In this document: positions 1 through 7,376 of the stretch, piece after piece
Numbering within the stretch: the first letter of the stretch is position 1
How the letters are laid out: each line of letters starts with the position of its first letter
Assembly: GCA_035359995.1 (NCBI GenBank)
Contig: DAORZT010000036.1
Location: 1-29,622, forward strand
Source of the DNA: JAKPCT01 sp029553165
Lineage (GTDB): Bacteria; Bacillota; UBA4882; UBA8346
Reading direction: 5' to 3'
DNA length: 29,622 bases
The notes under the pieces: generated by a model
Told to the model about the DNA's origin: nothing
The model's database searches: none
The model's input: the letters and a program-made list of their open reading frames with translations, nothing else
Position numbers and translations under genes: made by a program

Positions 1-309
1 ATTTATTATTAATTTTTGTAAATATTTTTAATGATTATCCGATAATTATAATTTATCCCCCTTTTCATATTTTTTCTAGACTAATTTGCAACTTATTCAG
101 GATATTTTTGTTTGCTCTTTGATGTTATTATCATATTATACTTATGATTTGTTGTCAAGTCTTTTTTGGGTTTTTCCTGATTTGCCCATTAACCCAAATA
201 ACATCTTAAACGATAATAATACTAATAATAGATTTTTTGATTTTTTAAAGGTATTTTCGTTATTAATCACGAATTATTAAATCTATGTAAACAAAAGAGA
301 GGTGTAATA
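1..309. other. AT-rich non-coding region
   Basis: No convincing gene is present. The stretch is very AT-rich. A 64-codon open frame at 86-280 has no ribosome-binding site and an untypical, T-rich composition. A weak promoter-like pair, TTGATT at 237 and TATTAA at 261 (18 bp apart), could drive the hydrogenase-like gene at 310, but in such AT-rich DNA this is weak evidence. Confidence 0.5.
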
Positions 310-2229
310 ATGGCTAACTATAATGAGGTAATTATTACTCATGAAGAAAAATGTCAGGGATGTAACCGTTGTCTGCGGAGTTGTCCCACTTTTGGTGCCA
401 ACATTTCTTATGAGATAAATGGAGAGTTCAAGGTTAAAGTCGATCATGAAAAATGTATTCAATGCGGCCATTGTATAACGGTCTGTGAACATAACGCCCG
501 TGATTATATTGATGATACGGAACAATTCTTCAACGATCTCTCCCGGGGAGAACGAATAGCTATAATAGCCGCACCTTCGGTAAAAGTTAATTTCTCTGAT
601 TATCGCCGTCTGTTTGGTTACCTGAAATCAAAAGGAGTACAGGCCTTTTATGACGTCTCTTATGGCGCTGATATCACTACTTGGGCTTATTTACGGGTTA
701 TTAAACAACAGGGATTATCCTCATTAATTGCTCAGCCATGTCCCCCTATTGTTAACTACATCGAACGCTATCAACCGGAACAACTCAACCAACTCGCGCC
801 GATTCACAGTCCAATGTTATGTGCGGCAATTTATATCCGTAAATATTTAAAGAAAAATTATCGTCTGGCCTTCTTATCGCCCTGTATCGGCAAACGCCAG
901 GAAATCAAAGATGAAACCACCAATGGTAATGTTCAATATAATGTCACCTTCAAAAAATTACAGGAGTATCTTGATAGTAACGGTGAATCAATCACCAGAT
1001 ATCGCGAGGTCGAATTTGATGAACTGGGTTTAGGGTTAGGATTCTTATTCAGCCGTCCCGGAGGGTTGCGTGAAAATGTTGAAGCATACGCACCTAATGC
1101 CTGGGTCCGGCAGATTGAAGGCAGCGAGCTAGCTTATGACTACCTGAAGTCCTATGGTGACCGAATTGTCAAACATAAACCGGTACCCTTAATTGTTGAT
1201 ATCTTAAATTGTCCTCAAGGTTGCAATTTAGGGACCGGAACCTGTAAGAACATCTCAATTGATGATGTCGATTATACGTTTAATGAGTTGAAACAAAGCC
1301 GCCTTAAGGAAAAAAATCTTTTGGCCAAAAAAATCCACCAGCTTTACAGTTATTTTGACAAACATCTTAAAGTTGAAGATTTCCGTCGTAATTACATTAA
1401 CCGCCAGAAGCTTGACACCATCAAAGAACCAACTGAAGAAGAGTATAAATCCATTCTGCAACAGATGCATAAATCATCCTACGAATCACAACATCTTAAC
1501 TGTGCGGCTTGCGGTTATCATTCCTGTATGGAGATGGCTAAAGCAATCTTTAATAAGATTAACCAGCCATCAGGCTGTCTCGACTACAACCGGCGTGAAA
1601 TTCAAATCGAAAAAGAAGAATTGGAAGCCAAGACTTTAGAGCTGTCCAAAGCTTTGGACGAAGTGAGCCGCATGAGCGAAGAACGAATGCAGAGGGCCGA
1701 ATATCTTAAGAGTCAAGTAGCCAATATAACCACCTCAATTCGCGAAGTATCTATTTGTAGCGAAGACAATGCAAAACAAATTGAGCTGATCTGTCAGGAA
1801 GTACAAAATATTCTTACCACTACCAATACTTTAAGAGACAGCATTACAACCATGCGCGAAAAACTCTCGCAATTTATTGAAGCTTCGGTAACTTTAGTCA
1901 GTATTTCCAAACAGACAAACTTGTTATCTTTAAATGCCGGAATGGAAGCAGCCCGGGCCGGTGAAGAAGGACGCGGCTTTATGGTGGTTGCCCGCGAGGT
2001 CAGAAACCTTGCCGAACAATCAAAGAAAGTCGTTGAGTCAACTATTAATGATGAAAAGATCATGAACGAAATGATCCAAAAAATACAAGCGATTGCTGAC
2101 GAGTTAGACATCAAAACCAACGCCGTAAATGACGCAATCACCAATATCTCGGCTACAATTCAAGAAGTCACGGCCAAAGGCGAAGAGGTTGCGGCTACCG
2201 CACTCTCCTTGGTTGGCGATCAGGAATAA
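310..2229 (+). CDS. Sensory [FeFe]-hydrogenase-like protein fused to a methyl-accepting signalling domain
   Basis: Predicted soluble redox or H2 sensor of 639 residues. Residues 15-25 and 49-59 carry two CxxCxxCxxxC ferredoxin [4Fe-4S] motifs. The hydrogenase large-subunit domain follows, with its three cluster-binding loops: L1 as QPCPP (Cys144), L2 as SPCIGKRQE (Cys192, Lys195), and L3 as NCPQGCNLGTG (Cys301, Cys305). The H-cluster ligands are therefore kept, but L1 has proline where catalytic enzymes have the proton-relay cysteine of TSCCP. Residues 398-423 form a further [4Fe-4S] motif (CAACGYHSC plus Cys423). The C-terminus is a coiled coil with a methyl-accepting hairpin tip (EAARAGEEGRGF, from residue 546). 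There is no membrane segment and the signalling helices are short. The L1 change and the MCP fusion fit the sensory group C [FeFe] hydrogenases, not an H2-producing enzyme. The start ATG follows GAGGTG. No cheA, cheW or catalytic hydrogenase gene is nearby. Confidence 0.88.
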   Translation: MANYNEVIITHEEKCQGCNRCLRSCPTFGANISYEINGEFKVKVDHEKCIQCGHCITVCEHNARDYIDDTEQFFNDLSRGERIAIIAAPSVKVNFSDYRRLFGYLKSKGVQAFYDVSYGADITTWAYLRVIKQQGLSSLIAQPCPPIVNYIERYQPEQLNQLAPIHSPMLCAAIYIRKYLKKNYRLAFLSPCIGKRQEIKDETTNGNVQYNVTFKKLQEYLDSNGESITRYREVEFDELGLGLGFLFSRPGGLRENVEAYAPNAWVRQIEGSELAYDYLKSYGDRIVKHKPVPLIVDILNCPQGCNLGTGTCKNISIDDVDYTFNELKQSRLKEKNLLAKKIHQLYSYFDKHLKVEDFRRNYINRQKLDTIKEPTEEEYKSILQQMHKSSYESQHLNCAACGYHSCMEMAKAIFNKINQPSGCLDYNRREIQIEKEELEAKTLELSKALDEVSRMSEERMQRAEYLKSQVANITTSIREVSICSEDNAKQIELICQEVQNILTTTNTLRDSITTMREKLSQFIEASVTLVSISKQTNLLSLNAGMEAARAGEEGRGFMVVAREVRNLAEQSKKVVESTINDEKIMNEMIQKIQAIADELDIKTNAVNDAITNISATIQEVTAKGEEVAATALSLVGDQE

Positions 2230-2255
2230 ACAGACTGACATAACATCTATAATTC

Positions 2256-2279
2256 AGGCGGCTAAACACCGCCTTTTTT
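2256..2279 (+). terminator. Rho-independent terminator after the hydrogenase-like sensor
   Basis: The hairpin GGCGG / CCGCC (2257-2261 with 2269-2273, 7-nt loop, extended by one A-T pair) is followed at once by TTTTTT. It lies 27 bases after the stop codon, so the sensor gene is probably monocistronic. Confidence 0.85.
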
Positions 2280-2375
2280 ATCCCATAAAACACCTTCCCT
2301 GATCACATCTGGATCTTGAATCGATTTTATAAAATTAAGGTTTTGTCAATGAATTGGAACAATCAGTTTCCATAT

Positions 2376-2404
2376 TTGATATCTGACGTTTTTTTTGCTA
2401 GAAT
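2376..2404 (+). promoter_or_regulatory. Sigma-A-type promoter of udk
   Basis: TTGATA (2376-2381) and TAGAAT (2399-2404) are separated by exactly 17 bp, and a TG one base before the -10 box makes it an extended -10. Predicted start near 2411, giving a leader of about 75 nt before udk. Confidence 0.6.
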
Positions 2405-2486
2405 AGATTAAAAATATATCTTTGTTACTAAATTTTAACAAGAACAATTAGTTGCAGATTATTAAAAAAGTAGCAAGAGGTACACA

Positions 2487-3134
2487 ATGCTGATTATTGG
2501 TATCGCCGGTGGGACCGGATCCGGTAAATCTACAGTAGCAAAAGCCCTTTTAACCGAGATCGGTCCTGAAAATGTTGCGGTAATCGCTCAAGACTCTTAT
2601 TATTTGCATCTAAGTCATCTGCCGTTCGAGGAAAGATCCCGGCAAAATTACGATCATCCCAGCGCTTTTGAGAATGACTTGTTACTGAAACACCTTAGTT
2701 TACTACGTTCAGGTCAAGCAGTCGAAGTGCCGGTTTATGATTTTACAACACACCTTCGTACTGATGAAACTATTCTGGTCGAACCCCGTCCGGTAATTGT
2801 CGTTGAAGGTTTCTTAACTTTAGCCGAACCAGAGTTACGTAATGCCTTTGACATCAAAATCTATGTTGATACCGATGCTGATACCAGAGTTATCCGGAGA
2901 ATTCAGCGCGATATCAAGGAACGGGGTCGGACATTAGATTCCGTTTGTCACCAGTACCTGACAACAGTCAAACCGATGCACGAAGCCTTTGTTGAGCCGT
3001 CGAAACGTTATGCAGATATCATCATCCCGGAAGGCGGCTTTAATATTGTTGCTTTAAGTTTGGTTATTTCCAGGATCGAACGGCATTTAAGCAAATATTA
3101 CAGTAATGATAAATCAGATACTCTTAATACTTAA
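2487..3134 (+). CDS. udk: Uridine kinase
   Basis: Cytosolic kinase of pyrimidine salvage that phosphorylates uridine and cytidine to UMP and CMP. The 215-residue length is normal for the family. The P-loop GGTGSGKST is at residues 8-16, followed by the family motif QDSYY, the YDHPSAF substrate-loop motif and the EGFLTL strand. The ATG start is preceded by AGCAAGAGG. The gene has its own promoter and stands alone, converging on queF with an 18-bp gap. No strong terminator is visible in that gap. It complements the BMP-type nucleoside importer encoded at 22-27 kb. Confidence 0.95.
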   Translation: MLIIGIAGGTGSGKSTVAKALLTEIGPENVAVIAQDSYYLHLSHLPFEERSRQNYDHPSAFENDLLLKHLSLLRSGQAVEVPVYDFTTHLRTDETILVEPRPVIVVEGFLTLAEPELRNAFDIKIYVDTDADTRVIRRIQRDIKERGRTLDSVCHQYLTTVKPMHEAFVEPSKRYADIIIPEGGFNIVALSLVISRIERHLSKYYSNDKSDTLNT

Positions 3135-3152
3135 CTTGAGTTAATCAATCAC

Positions 3153-3545
3153 TTATTTTTTCTTTCCGACCATTGCGGTAGCGGTTATTCTGATCCCGCC
3201 ACGCGGTTTTTGGATAACCGTTACTTTGCACCAGCGAGGCTTACAGGCATCATAAATATCATTAGCTATTTGGTCAGCCAACGCCTCACAAAATACCCCT
3301 TCCTGCCGGAAACTCCATAGATACAGCTTCAAACTCTTACTCTCAATGCACAATTGATCCGGCTCAAATTCGATAATAACCGTCTCCCAGTCCGGTTGTC
3401 CGGTTACCGGACAAAGACTGGTTACCTCGTCACTCTCCAAAATGACGTTAGTAAGCCCTTTGGGAGCAGGAAAAACCTCCAATTTTTTGACTGGTTCCCG
3501 AACCGTCTGCCCTAAAATTGAAAAATCAGATTGATTTTGACTCAT
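3153..3545 (-). CDS. queF: NADPH-dependent 7-cyano-7-deazaguanine (preQ0) reductase
   Basis: Reduces the nitrile of preQ0 to the amine of preQ1 in the pathway to the tRNA base queuosine. The protein is the short, single-domain (YkvM-like) form, about 130 residues. The catalytic cysteine is Cys45 in SLCPVTGQPDW, and the QueF signature is ESKSLKLYLWSFRQEG. The chosen start is the second of two adjacent ATGs, 7 bases after GGAGG; the first, at 3548, is only 4 bases away. A longer frame to 3611 adds an unrelated N-terminus and has no ribosome-binding site. The gene overlaps the 3' end of the transporter gene by 20 bp, so the two are probably translationally coupled and share the upstream preQ1 riboswitch. 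Confidence 0.95.
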   Translation of the reverse strand: MSQNQSDFSILGQTVREPVKKLEVFPAPKGLTNVILESDEVTSLCPVTGQPDWETVIIEFEPDQLCIESKSLKLYLWSFRQEGVFCEALADQIANDIYDACKPRWCKVTVIQKPRGGIRITATAMVGKKK

Positions 3546-4242
3546 CATTTCGCCTCCATAACAACAACGGATTATAGCTGATATCCCGGTCATAGATATC
3601 AATCTTTTCAATCCGTTTTATTTGTGTAACAATCAGATAGGTTAACGGTGTAGCAAGCACCTCATAAAAGACTTTAAACAGATATTGTGCCAAAAACATG
3701 TTAAACAACGAATCAAGCGAGATCGAACCCAAAAATGCAATCGTAATAAAGAGTAAACTGTCAACCGCCTGACCGACGATGGTCGACCCAATTGTCCGAA
3801 GCCATAACCAGCGCCCCTCGGTGATCACCTTGAGCTTCGATAACACCATTGAGTTTAATAACTCACCTGCTAAATAAGCAATCAACGAAGCAGCGACAAT
3901 CCGCGGAATGACTCCTAAGATATTACTGTAGGCTTCCTGATTGCTCCAAAAGGCAGGATAAGGCAACTTGATCGTAATTACAAAGATCAATGACATAAAT
4001 AAATTCATGCCAAATCCAAGCCAAATAGCGATCTTCGTCAACCGATAACCATAGACTTCAGTAAGAATATCACCAAAAATATAGGTGATTGGAAACAGAA
4101 TCACAGCTGCCGGCAAGGCTATCCCATATATATCGATTAACTTTTCCGCTATAATATTGGATACTAATAGACAGGTAATAAAGAAACAGGTTAAAATTAA
4201 AAACAGTGGGGAGATCTCCAGGGGATTTTGATGGTCTTTCAT
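3526..4242 (-). CDS. YhhQ-type queuosine precursor transporter (VUT family)
   Basis: Integral membrane importer of queuosine precursors (preQ0/preQ1), 238 residues with about six hydrophobic segments. Family signs are the N-terminal NIIAEKLIDI segment, the acidic FGDILTEVYGY motif after the second segment, and the AYLAGELLNS and VGQAVDSLLF motifs. These are typical of the COG1738 / PF02592 family of E. coli YhhQ. The assignment to queuosine is strengthened by two independent neighbours: a preQ1-I riboswitch directly upstream and queF overlapping its 3' end. The ATG start lies 8 bases after GGAGG, which is itself next to the riboswitch pseudoknot. Confidence 0.92.
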   Translation of the reverse strand: MKDHQNPLEISPLFLILTCFFITCLLVSNIIAEKLIDIYGIALPAAVILFPITYIFGDILTEVYGYRLTKIAIWLGFGMNLFMSLIFVITIKLPYPAFWSNQEAYSNILGVIPRIVAASLIAYLAGELLNSMVLSKLKVITEGRWLWLRTIGSTIVGQAVDSLLFITIAFLGSISLDSLFNMFLAQYLFKVFYEVLATPLTYLIVTQIKRIEKIDIYDRDISYNPLLLWRRNDESKSI

Positions 4243-4250
4243 CTTAACTA

Positions 4251-4287
4251 CCTCCAGTTTTGTTAAGGCGGGTTGCTGTAACCGCCA
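4251..4287 (-). promoter_or_regulatory. preQ1-I riboswitch (translational type)
   Basis: On the minus strand, P1 is GGCGG (4286-4282) paired with CCGCC (4271-4267). The loop is UUACAGCAAC and the tail is UUAACAAAAC. Loop and tail closely resemble the Thermoanaerobacter tengcongensis preQ1-I aptamer; the tail UUAACAAAAC is the same. C4272 occupies the position of the ligand-pairing cytosine. The pseudoknot P2 can form as CAG (4278-4276) with CUG (4257-4255), and its last G is the first G of the GGAGG Shine-Dalgarno sequence at 4255-4251. Ligand binding should therefore hide the ribosome-binding site of the transporter gene, shutting off uptake and QueF when preQ1 is plentiful. Confidence 0.92.
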
Positions 4288-4295
4288 ATAGCTTC

Positions 4296-4325
4296 ATTAT
4301 ATTGTATAACCAGGATAACAGGCAA
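4296..4325 (-). promoter_or_regulatory. Promoter of the queuosine-precursor operon
   Basis: On the minus strand a perfect -10 TATAAT (4301-4296) lies 18 bp after TTGCCT (4325-4320). The predicted start, about 4289, falls just before the riboswitch P1 stem, so the whole leader of about 47 nt is riboswitch plus ribosome-binding site. Confidence 0.6.
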
Positions 4326-4367
4326 CAAAAATCTTTCTCAATTCCTTAGTTAATTTTGGTAAATACA

Positions 4368-4376
4368 TGCTATAAT
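4368..4376 (+). promoter_or_regulatory. Extended -10 promoter for the first DUF155 gene
   Basis: TGCTATAAT (TG at 4368, TATAAT at 4371-4376) lies 21 bases before the ATG at 4398. No good -35 box is seen at the usual spacing (AGTTAA at 4348). It is divergent from the queuosine operon promoter. Confidence 0.45.
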
Positions 4377-4397
4377 TTAGTCTGAAGGGGTGACCTT

Positions 4398-5228
4398 ATG
4401 AAATTTAATGCTTATGCAATTACCAATGAGTTTGACCTGAACAAGATTGCTGCCCAATGCGGAATCCCGCGTAAATACACTTGGGAAGAACCTTTAGTTC
4501 TCTCCGATCAGATTCTGGGCTCCATCCTGGAACATGAGATAACCGGTTCGCAAAGAGTATTTGTCTTCTCATTTGGTAGTATTGTTTTTATCAATACCCC
4601 ACCGGCTGATCAAGTGTTATTTATCAACTATTTAAAGAAGTATAAACCCGATTTGGTAACTAAAGACTACGAACGTTACAGTGATGATTATGAACTGCGC
4701 GAAAAACCGGACTTGAACTCCGAAACCGAGCTGATCTTTACCGATCAATACGCGGAAGTACCGGTGATTGAAGCCTACTACCCGGAATTGATCTCCATCA
4801 TCATTGCCAAATCGGTTGCCCTGGAACGGGCCGAAGAACAGATGGAGATCATCCTGGATATGGTTGAGAATCTGATTGATCGACTCGAAAAAGCCAAATT
4901 TCGTATCAGCACCAAAAAACTTGCCCGGATAACCGCCAAGATTATCCGCCACCAATACAACATTATTGCGTACGTAATGATCCTGGATAAACCGGAGATC
5001 ACCTGGACTAACAGTGACGCCGCTCTCTTCTACGATCAGATGTCCGACTTCTTTGAGCTGAATGACCGGTATGCAATCTTGGAGAAAAAGACAGATATCT
5101 TAAATGTCATCATTGATAATTTCTCATCGATCAGCCATTCAATCCGTGGTCTATTTGTCGAATGGTTGATTGTCGTATTAATCTTAGTCGAAGTTGTCCT
5201 GATGGTTGCCGACTTAATCAAACCCTAG
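4398..5228 (+). CDS. DUF155 (RMD1/Sif2/RMND1) family membrane-anchored protein
   Basis: Protein of 276 residues matching the DUF155 pattern. A short N-terminal region leads to the family strand motif RVFVFSFGSIVFI (about residues 53-65). A long helical domain follows (LERAEEQMEIILDMVENLIDR), and a C-terminal hydrophobic anchor of about 24 residues (FVEWLIVVLILVEVVLMVADL). Eukaryotic members (yeast Rmd1, human RMND1) are membrane proteins; the mitochondrial ones support translation of mitochondrial mRNAs. The bacterial role is not known. The ATG start is preceded by AAGGGGTGA. Only 11 bp separate it from a second, diverged family member, so the two are probably co-transcribed and may form a heteromer (inference). 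Confidence 0.85.
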   Translation: MKFNAYAITNEFDLNKIAAQCGIPRKYTWEEPLVLSDQILGSILEHEITGSQRVFVFSFGSIVFINTPPADQVLFINYLKKYKPDLVTKDYERYSDDYELREKPDLNSETELIFTDQYAEVPVIEAYYPELISIIIAKSVALERAEEQMEIILDMVENLIDRLEKAKFRISTKKLARITAKIIRHQYNIIAYVMILDKPEITWTNSDAALFYDQMSDFFELNDRYAILEKKTDILNVIIDNFSSISHSIRGLFVEWLIVVLILVEVVLMVADLIKP

Positions 5229-5239
5229 CGTGGTGTCCC

Positions 5240-6064
5240 ATGAATCAAACAATAATCATTAACTGTTATAAAACATCCCACAATCCGGAGATTGGAAATG
5301 TGGCTGCTTTCTTTAACTTGCAAAATCGTAAGGAAAAACCGGATTACATTTTGTTGCGGCCCGAACAGATCAGTACTGCGTTAAAAATATCAGTTACTGA
5401 TAAATACGCTTGGTTATTTAAGTTTGGCTGTATCTGCCTGGTCAATTTTGAAGCGGCTGAAACCTATAGTTTTTTAAAGTTCCTTGAAGGCTCGTACGGA
5501 AAGATTGACTTCGACCTTTTCTCAACTTATAACGAAACCCACAAATTAGATCGGTCAACTCTTGACAGTAAGATTGATCTATTAAAAGCAATTGAAAGTT
5601 ATGCCATAATCCTGGCCAAATCAACCGAATTAAAGAGTTTGGAGGCTGCTGTTACCGCTAAACTTGATCAATCAGAACAGTTTGTTAATGATCTGCATCA
5701 TGGCTTACCCAATCCTTCCAGTAAATTATTGATTGATACAACTTTAAGCATTATCAGATTTAAACTGAATGTAATCTATACTTTAAAAATCCTTGATCGC
5801 CCAACCGAGTATAATGCCAAATTGAAATTACGCCAATTTTATGATCATCTGGCAGAATATTATGAGTTGGATAAACGTTTTGACAGAATCTTTAAAAAAA
5901 TTGCCGATCTTAATGAAATAACCACCGATTATTTAAAAATCGGCCATAATCGTAAAGAACAGCGGTTACTGATTTTAGAGGTGTTTTTATTAACCTTGTT
6001 TCCACTCTCACAATTATTTGATCATCTTCTGCCAACCATATTGACTTTTTTGAAACATTTGTGA
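5240..6064 (+). CDS. Second DUF155-like membrane-anchored protein (tandem paralogue)
   Basis: Protein of 274 residues that follows the preceding gene's plan with low identity. YAWLFKFGCICLVNF corresponds to its RVFVFSFGSIVFI strand. ESYAIILAKSTELKSLEAAV corresponds to its SIIIAKSVALERAEEQM helix. LRQFYDHLAEYYELDKRF corresponds to ALFYDQMSDFFELNDRY. The C-terminus is again hydrophobic. The chosen ATG at 5240 lies 11 bp after the upstream stop and is preceded only by a weak GTGGTG. A longer frame from 5162 would overlap the upstream gene by 67 bp and is unlikely. The close match in layout indicates an old tandem duplication. Function unknown. Confidence 0.75.
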   Translation: MNQTIIINCYKTSHNPEIGNVAAFFNLQNRKEKPDYILLRPEQISTALKISVTDKYAWLFKFGCICLVNFEAAETYSFLKFLEGSYGKIDFDLFSTYNETHKLDRSTLDSKIDLLKAIESYAIILAKSTELKSLEAAVTAKLDQSEQFVNDLHHGLPNPSSKLLIDTTLSIIRFKLNVIYTLKILDRPTEYNAKLKLRQFYDHLAEYYELDKRFDRIFKKIADLNEITTDYLKIGHNRKEQRLLILEVFLLTLFPLSQLFDHLLPTILTFLKHL

Positions 6065-6157
6065 TAATATTTATTAGTTTTATCTAAATTGAAAAAAATA
6101 GAGGTATTTTGCAATTAATATCGTAAAGTTAAATTGATGCTAAACGACGTTCAAAAC

Positions 6158-6249
6158 CAAGCTGGAAGTCAGGAGAGCAAATTCAACAGCCAGAACAATT
6201 GCGCAAGACTACAGGCGGGATTGCAAGTTTACTCTGACTTCTGGCTTTG
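6158..6249. repeat. Long inverted repeat / extended hairpin in the potABCD leader region
   Basis: In the 262-bp gap before potA, AAGCTGGAAGTCAG (6159-6172) can pair with CTGACTTCTGGCTT (6234-6247): 14 bp with two G-U wobbles. The 61-nt interior can pair further (CAAT 6196-6199 with ATTG 6220-6223; CGC with GCG inside). A T-run, TTTTTTTT (6264-6271), follows 17 bases after the stem, too far away for a standard terminator. It may be a structured RNA leader or a small palindromic repeat element. I do not recognise a known riboswitch. Confidence 0.6.
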
Positions 6250-6326
6250 AATTCTCTTTGGGATTTTTTTTGACTGCTGACTGCGGGGAGTAACATTAAA
6301 ATCCAATCTTGATGGAGGCGAAATAA

Positions 6327-7376
6327 TTGGCAGACCACCTCATCAACTTGATTAATGTTTCAAAAGAATACAACGGGACAAAAGCAATTAAGAATATCAA
6401 CCTTTATGTCCGCAAAAACGAATTTATCACCCTCTTAGGTCCCAGTGGCTGTGGTAAAACAACCACATTGAGAATCATCGGCGGGTTTGAATATCCAACC
6501 GACGGTCAAGTCTTATTTGAAGGTACTGACTTGACCGTTTTACCTCCATACCGAAGAAAAATTAATACTGTTTTTCAAAAATACGCGCTGTTTCCACATA
6601 TGAACGTCTTTGAAAATATTGCTTTCGGTCTCAAAATCAAGAAGATTGAGCCGAAAATCATTGCTGAAAAAGTCGGGCGGATACTGGAGTTAGTCTGCCT
6701 CTCCGGCTATGAAAAGCGTTCCATCAACTCTTTGAGTGGCGGACAACAACAGCGTATTGCAATTGCCAGAGCATTGGTCAATGAACCGGAAATTTTACTG
6801 TTGGACGAGCCGCTTGGCGCCCTTGACCTGCAGCTCCGCAAAGATATGCAGCTCGAGCTGAAAGCGATGCAACAACGCTTAGGGATCACCTTTATCTATG
6901 TTACGCATGATCAGGAAGAAGCATTAACGATGTCCGACACAATCGTGGTGATGAATAAAGGACAGATCCAACAGATTGGGACTCCGGTTGATATCTATAA
7001 TGAACCAAAGAATGCATTTGTAGCAGGTTTTATTGGTGAAAGTAATATTGTTAGCGGTATTATGTTAGAGGATTTTCTGGTCGAATTTGCCGGCTGTAAG
7101 GTACCTTGCTCCGATCAGGGATTTGCCACCAATGAGCCGGTAGATGTGGTAATCCGTCCAGAAGACCTGAAGATTGTTGATGAAACTGAAGGTATTTTTA
7201 AAGGTTCAGTTAAATATGTCACTTTTAAAGGAGTTCACTACGAAATGATCGTTGAAGCCCATGGTATGGACTGGATGATCCACAGCACCAGGTTACGGCC
7301 TGCCGGGATGAAGGTCGGACTGAAAGTTGACCCGTATGATATCCATATCATGAAAAAGGTGGCCGCCAATGCGTAA
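6327..7376 (+). CDS. potA: Spermidine/putrescine ABC transporter ATP-binding protein
   Basis: Energises polyamine import with PotB, PotC and PotD. The 349-residue protein has Walker A GPSGCGKTT at 38-46, Q-loop region FQKYALFPHM, signature LSGGQQQR from residue 136, Walker B ILLLDEP, D-loop GALD and the H-loop histidine in YVTHDQEEA. A C-terminal TOBE-like regulatory domain begins near residue 235 (DVVIRPEDLKIVD). The start is a TTG codon, 8 bases after GGAGG. No ATG fits this position, and the next methionine would remove the first strand of the ATPase domain. It overlaps potB by 8 bp (ATGCGTAA), the sign of a tightly coupled operon. Confidence 0.95.
   Translation: MADHLINLINVSKEYNGTKAIKNINLYVRKNEFITLLGPSGCGKTTTLRIIGGFEYPTDGQVLFEGTDLTVLPPYRRKINTVFQKYALFPHMNVFENIAFGLKIKKIEPKIIAEKVGRILELVCLSGYEKRSINSLSGGQQQRIAIARALVNEPEILLLDEPLGALDLQLRKDMQLELKAMQQRLGITFIYVTHDQEEALTMSDTIVVMNKGQIQQIGTPVDIYNEPKNAFVAGFIGESNIVSGIMLEDFLVEFAGCKVPCSDQGFATNEPVDVVIRPEDLKIVDETEGIFKGSVKYVTFKGVHYEMIVEAHGMDWMIHSTRLRPAGMKVGLKVDPYDIHIMKKVAANA

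Noticed and set aside
86..280. A 64-codon open frame before the hydrogenase-like gene
   Set aside because: No ribosome-binding site, T-rich composition, and no protein-like pattern apart from hydrophobic runs produced by T-rich codons.
310..2229. Catalytic [FeFe] hydrogenase
   Set aside because: The L1 loop lacks the proton-relay cysteine and the protein ends in a signalling domain, so a sensor is more likely.
3114..3160. Terminator between udk and queF
   Set aside because: Only a TTAACT/AGTTAA palindrome with a 2-base loop is present, too weak to call.
5162..5239. Longer N-terminus for the second DUF155 gene
   Set aside because: It would overlap the upstream gene by 67 bp and has no ribosome-binding site or family similarity.
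6196..6230. tRNA or known riboswitch in the potA leader
   Set aside because: No cloverleaf and no recognisable aptamer core; only hairpin pairing can be supported.
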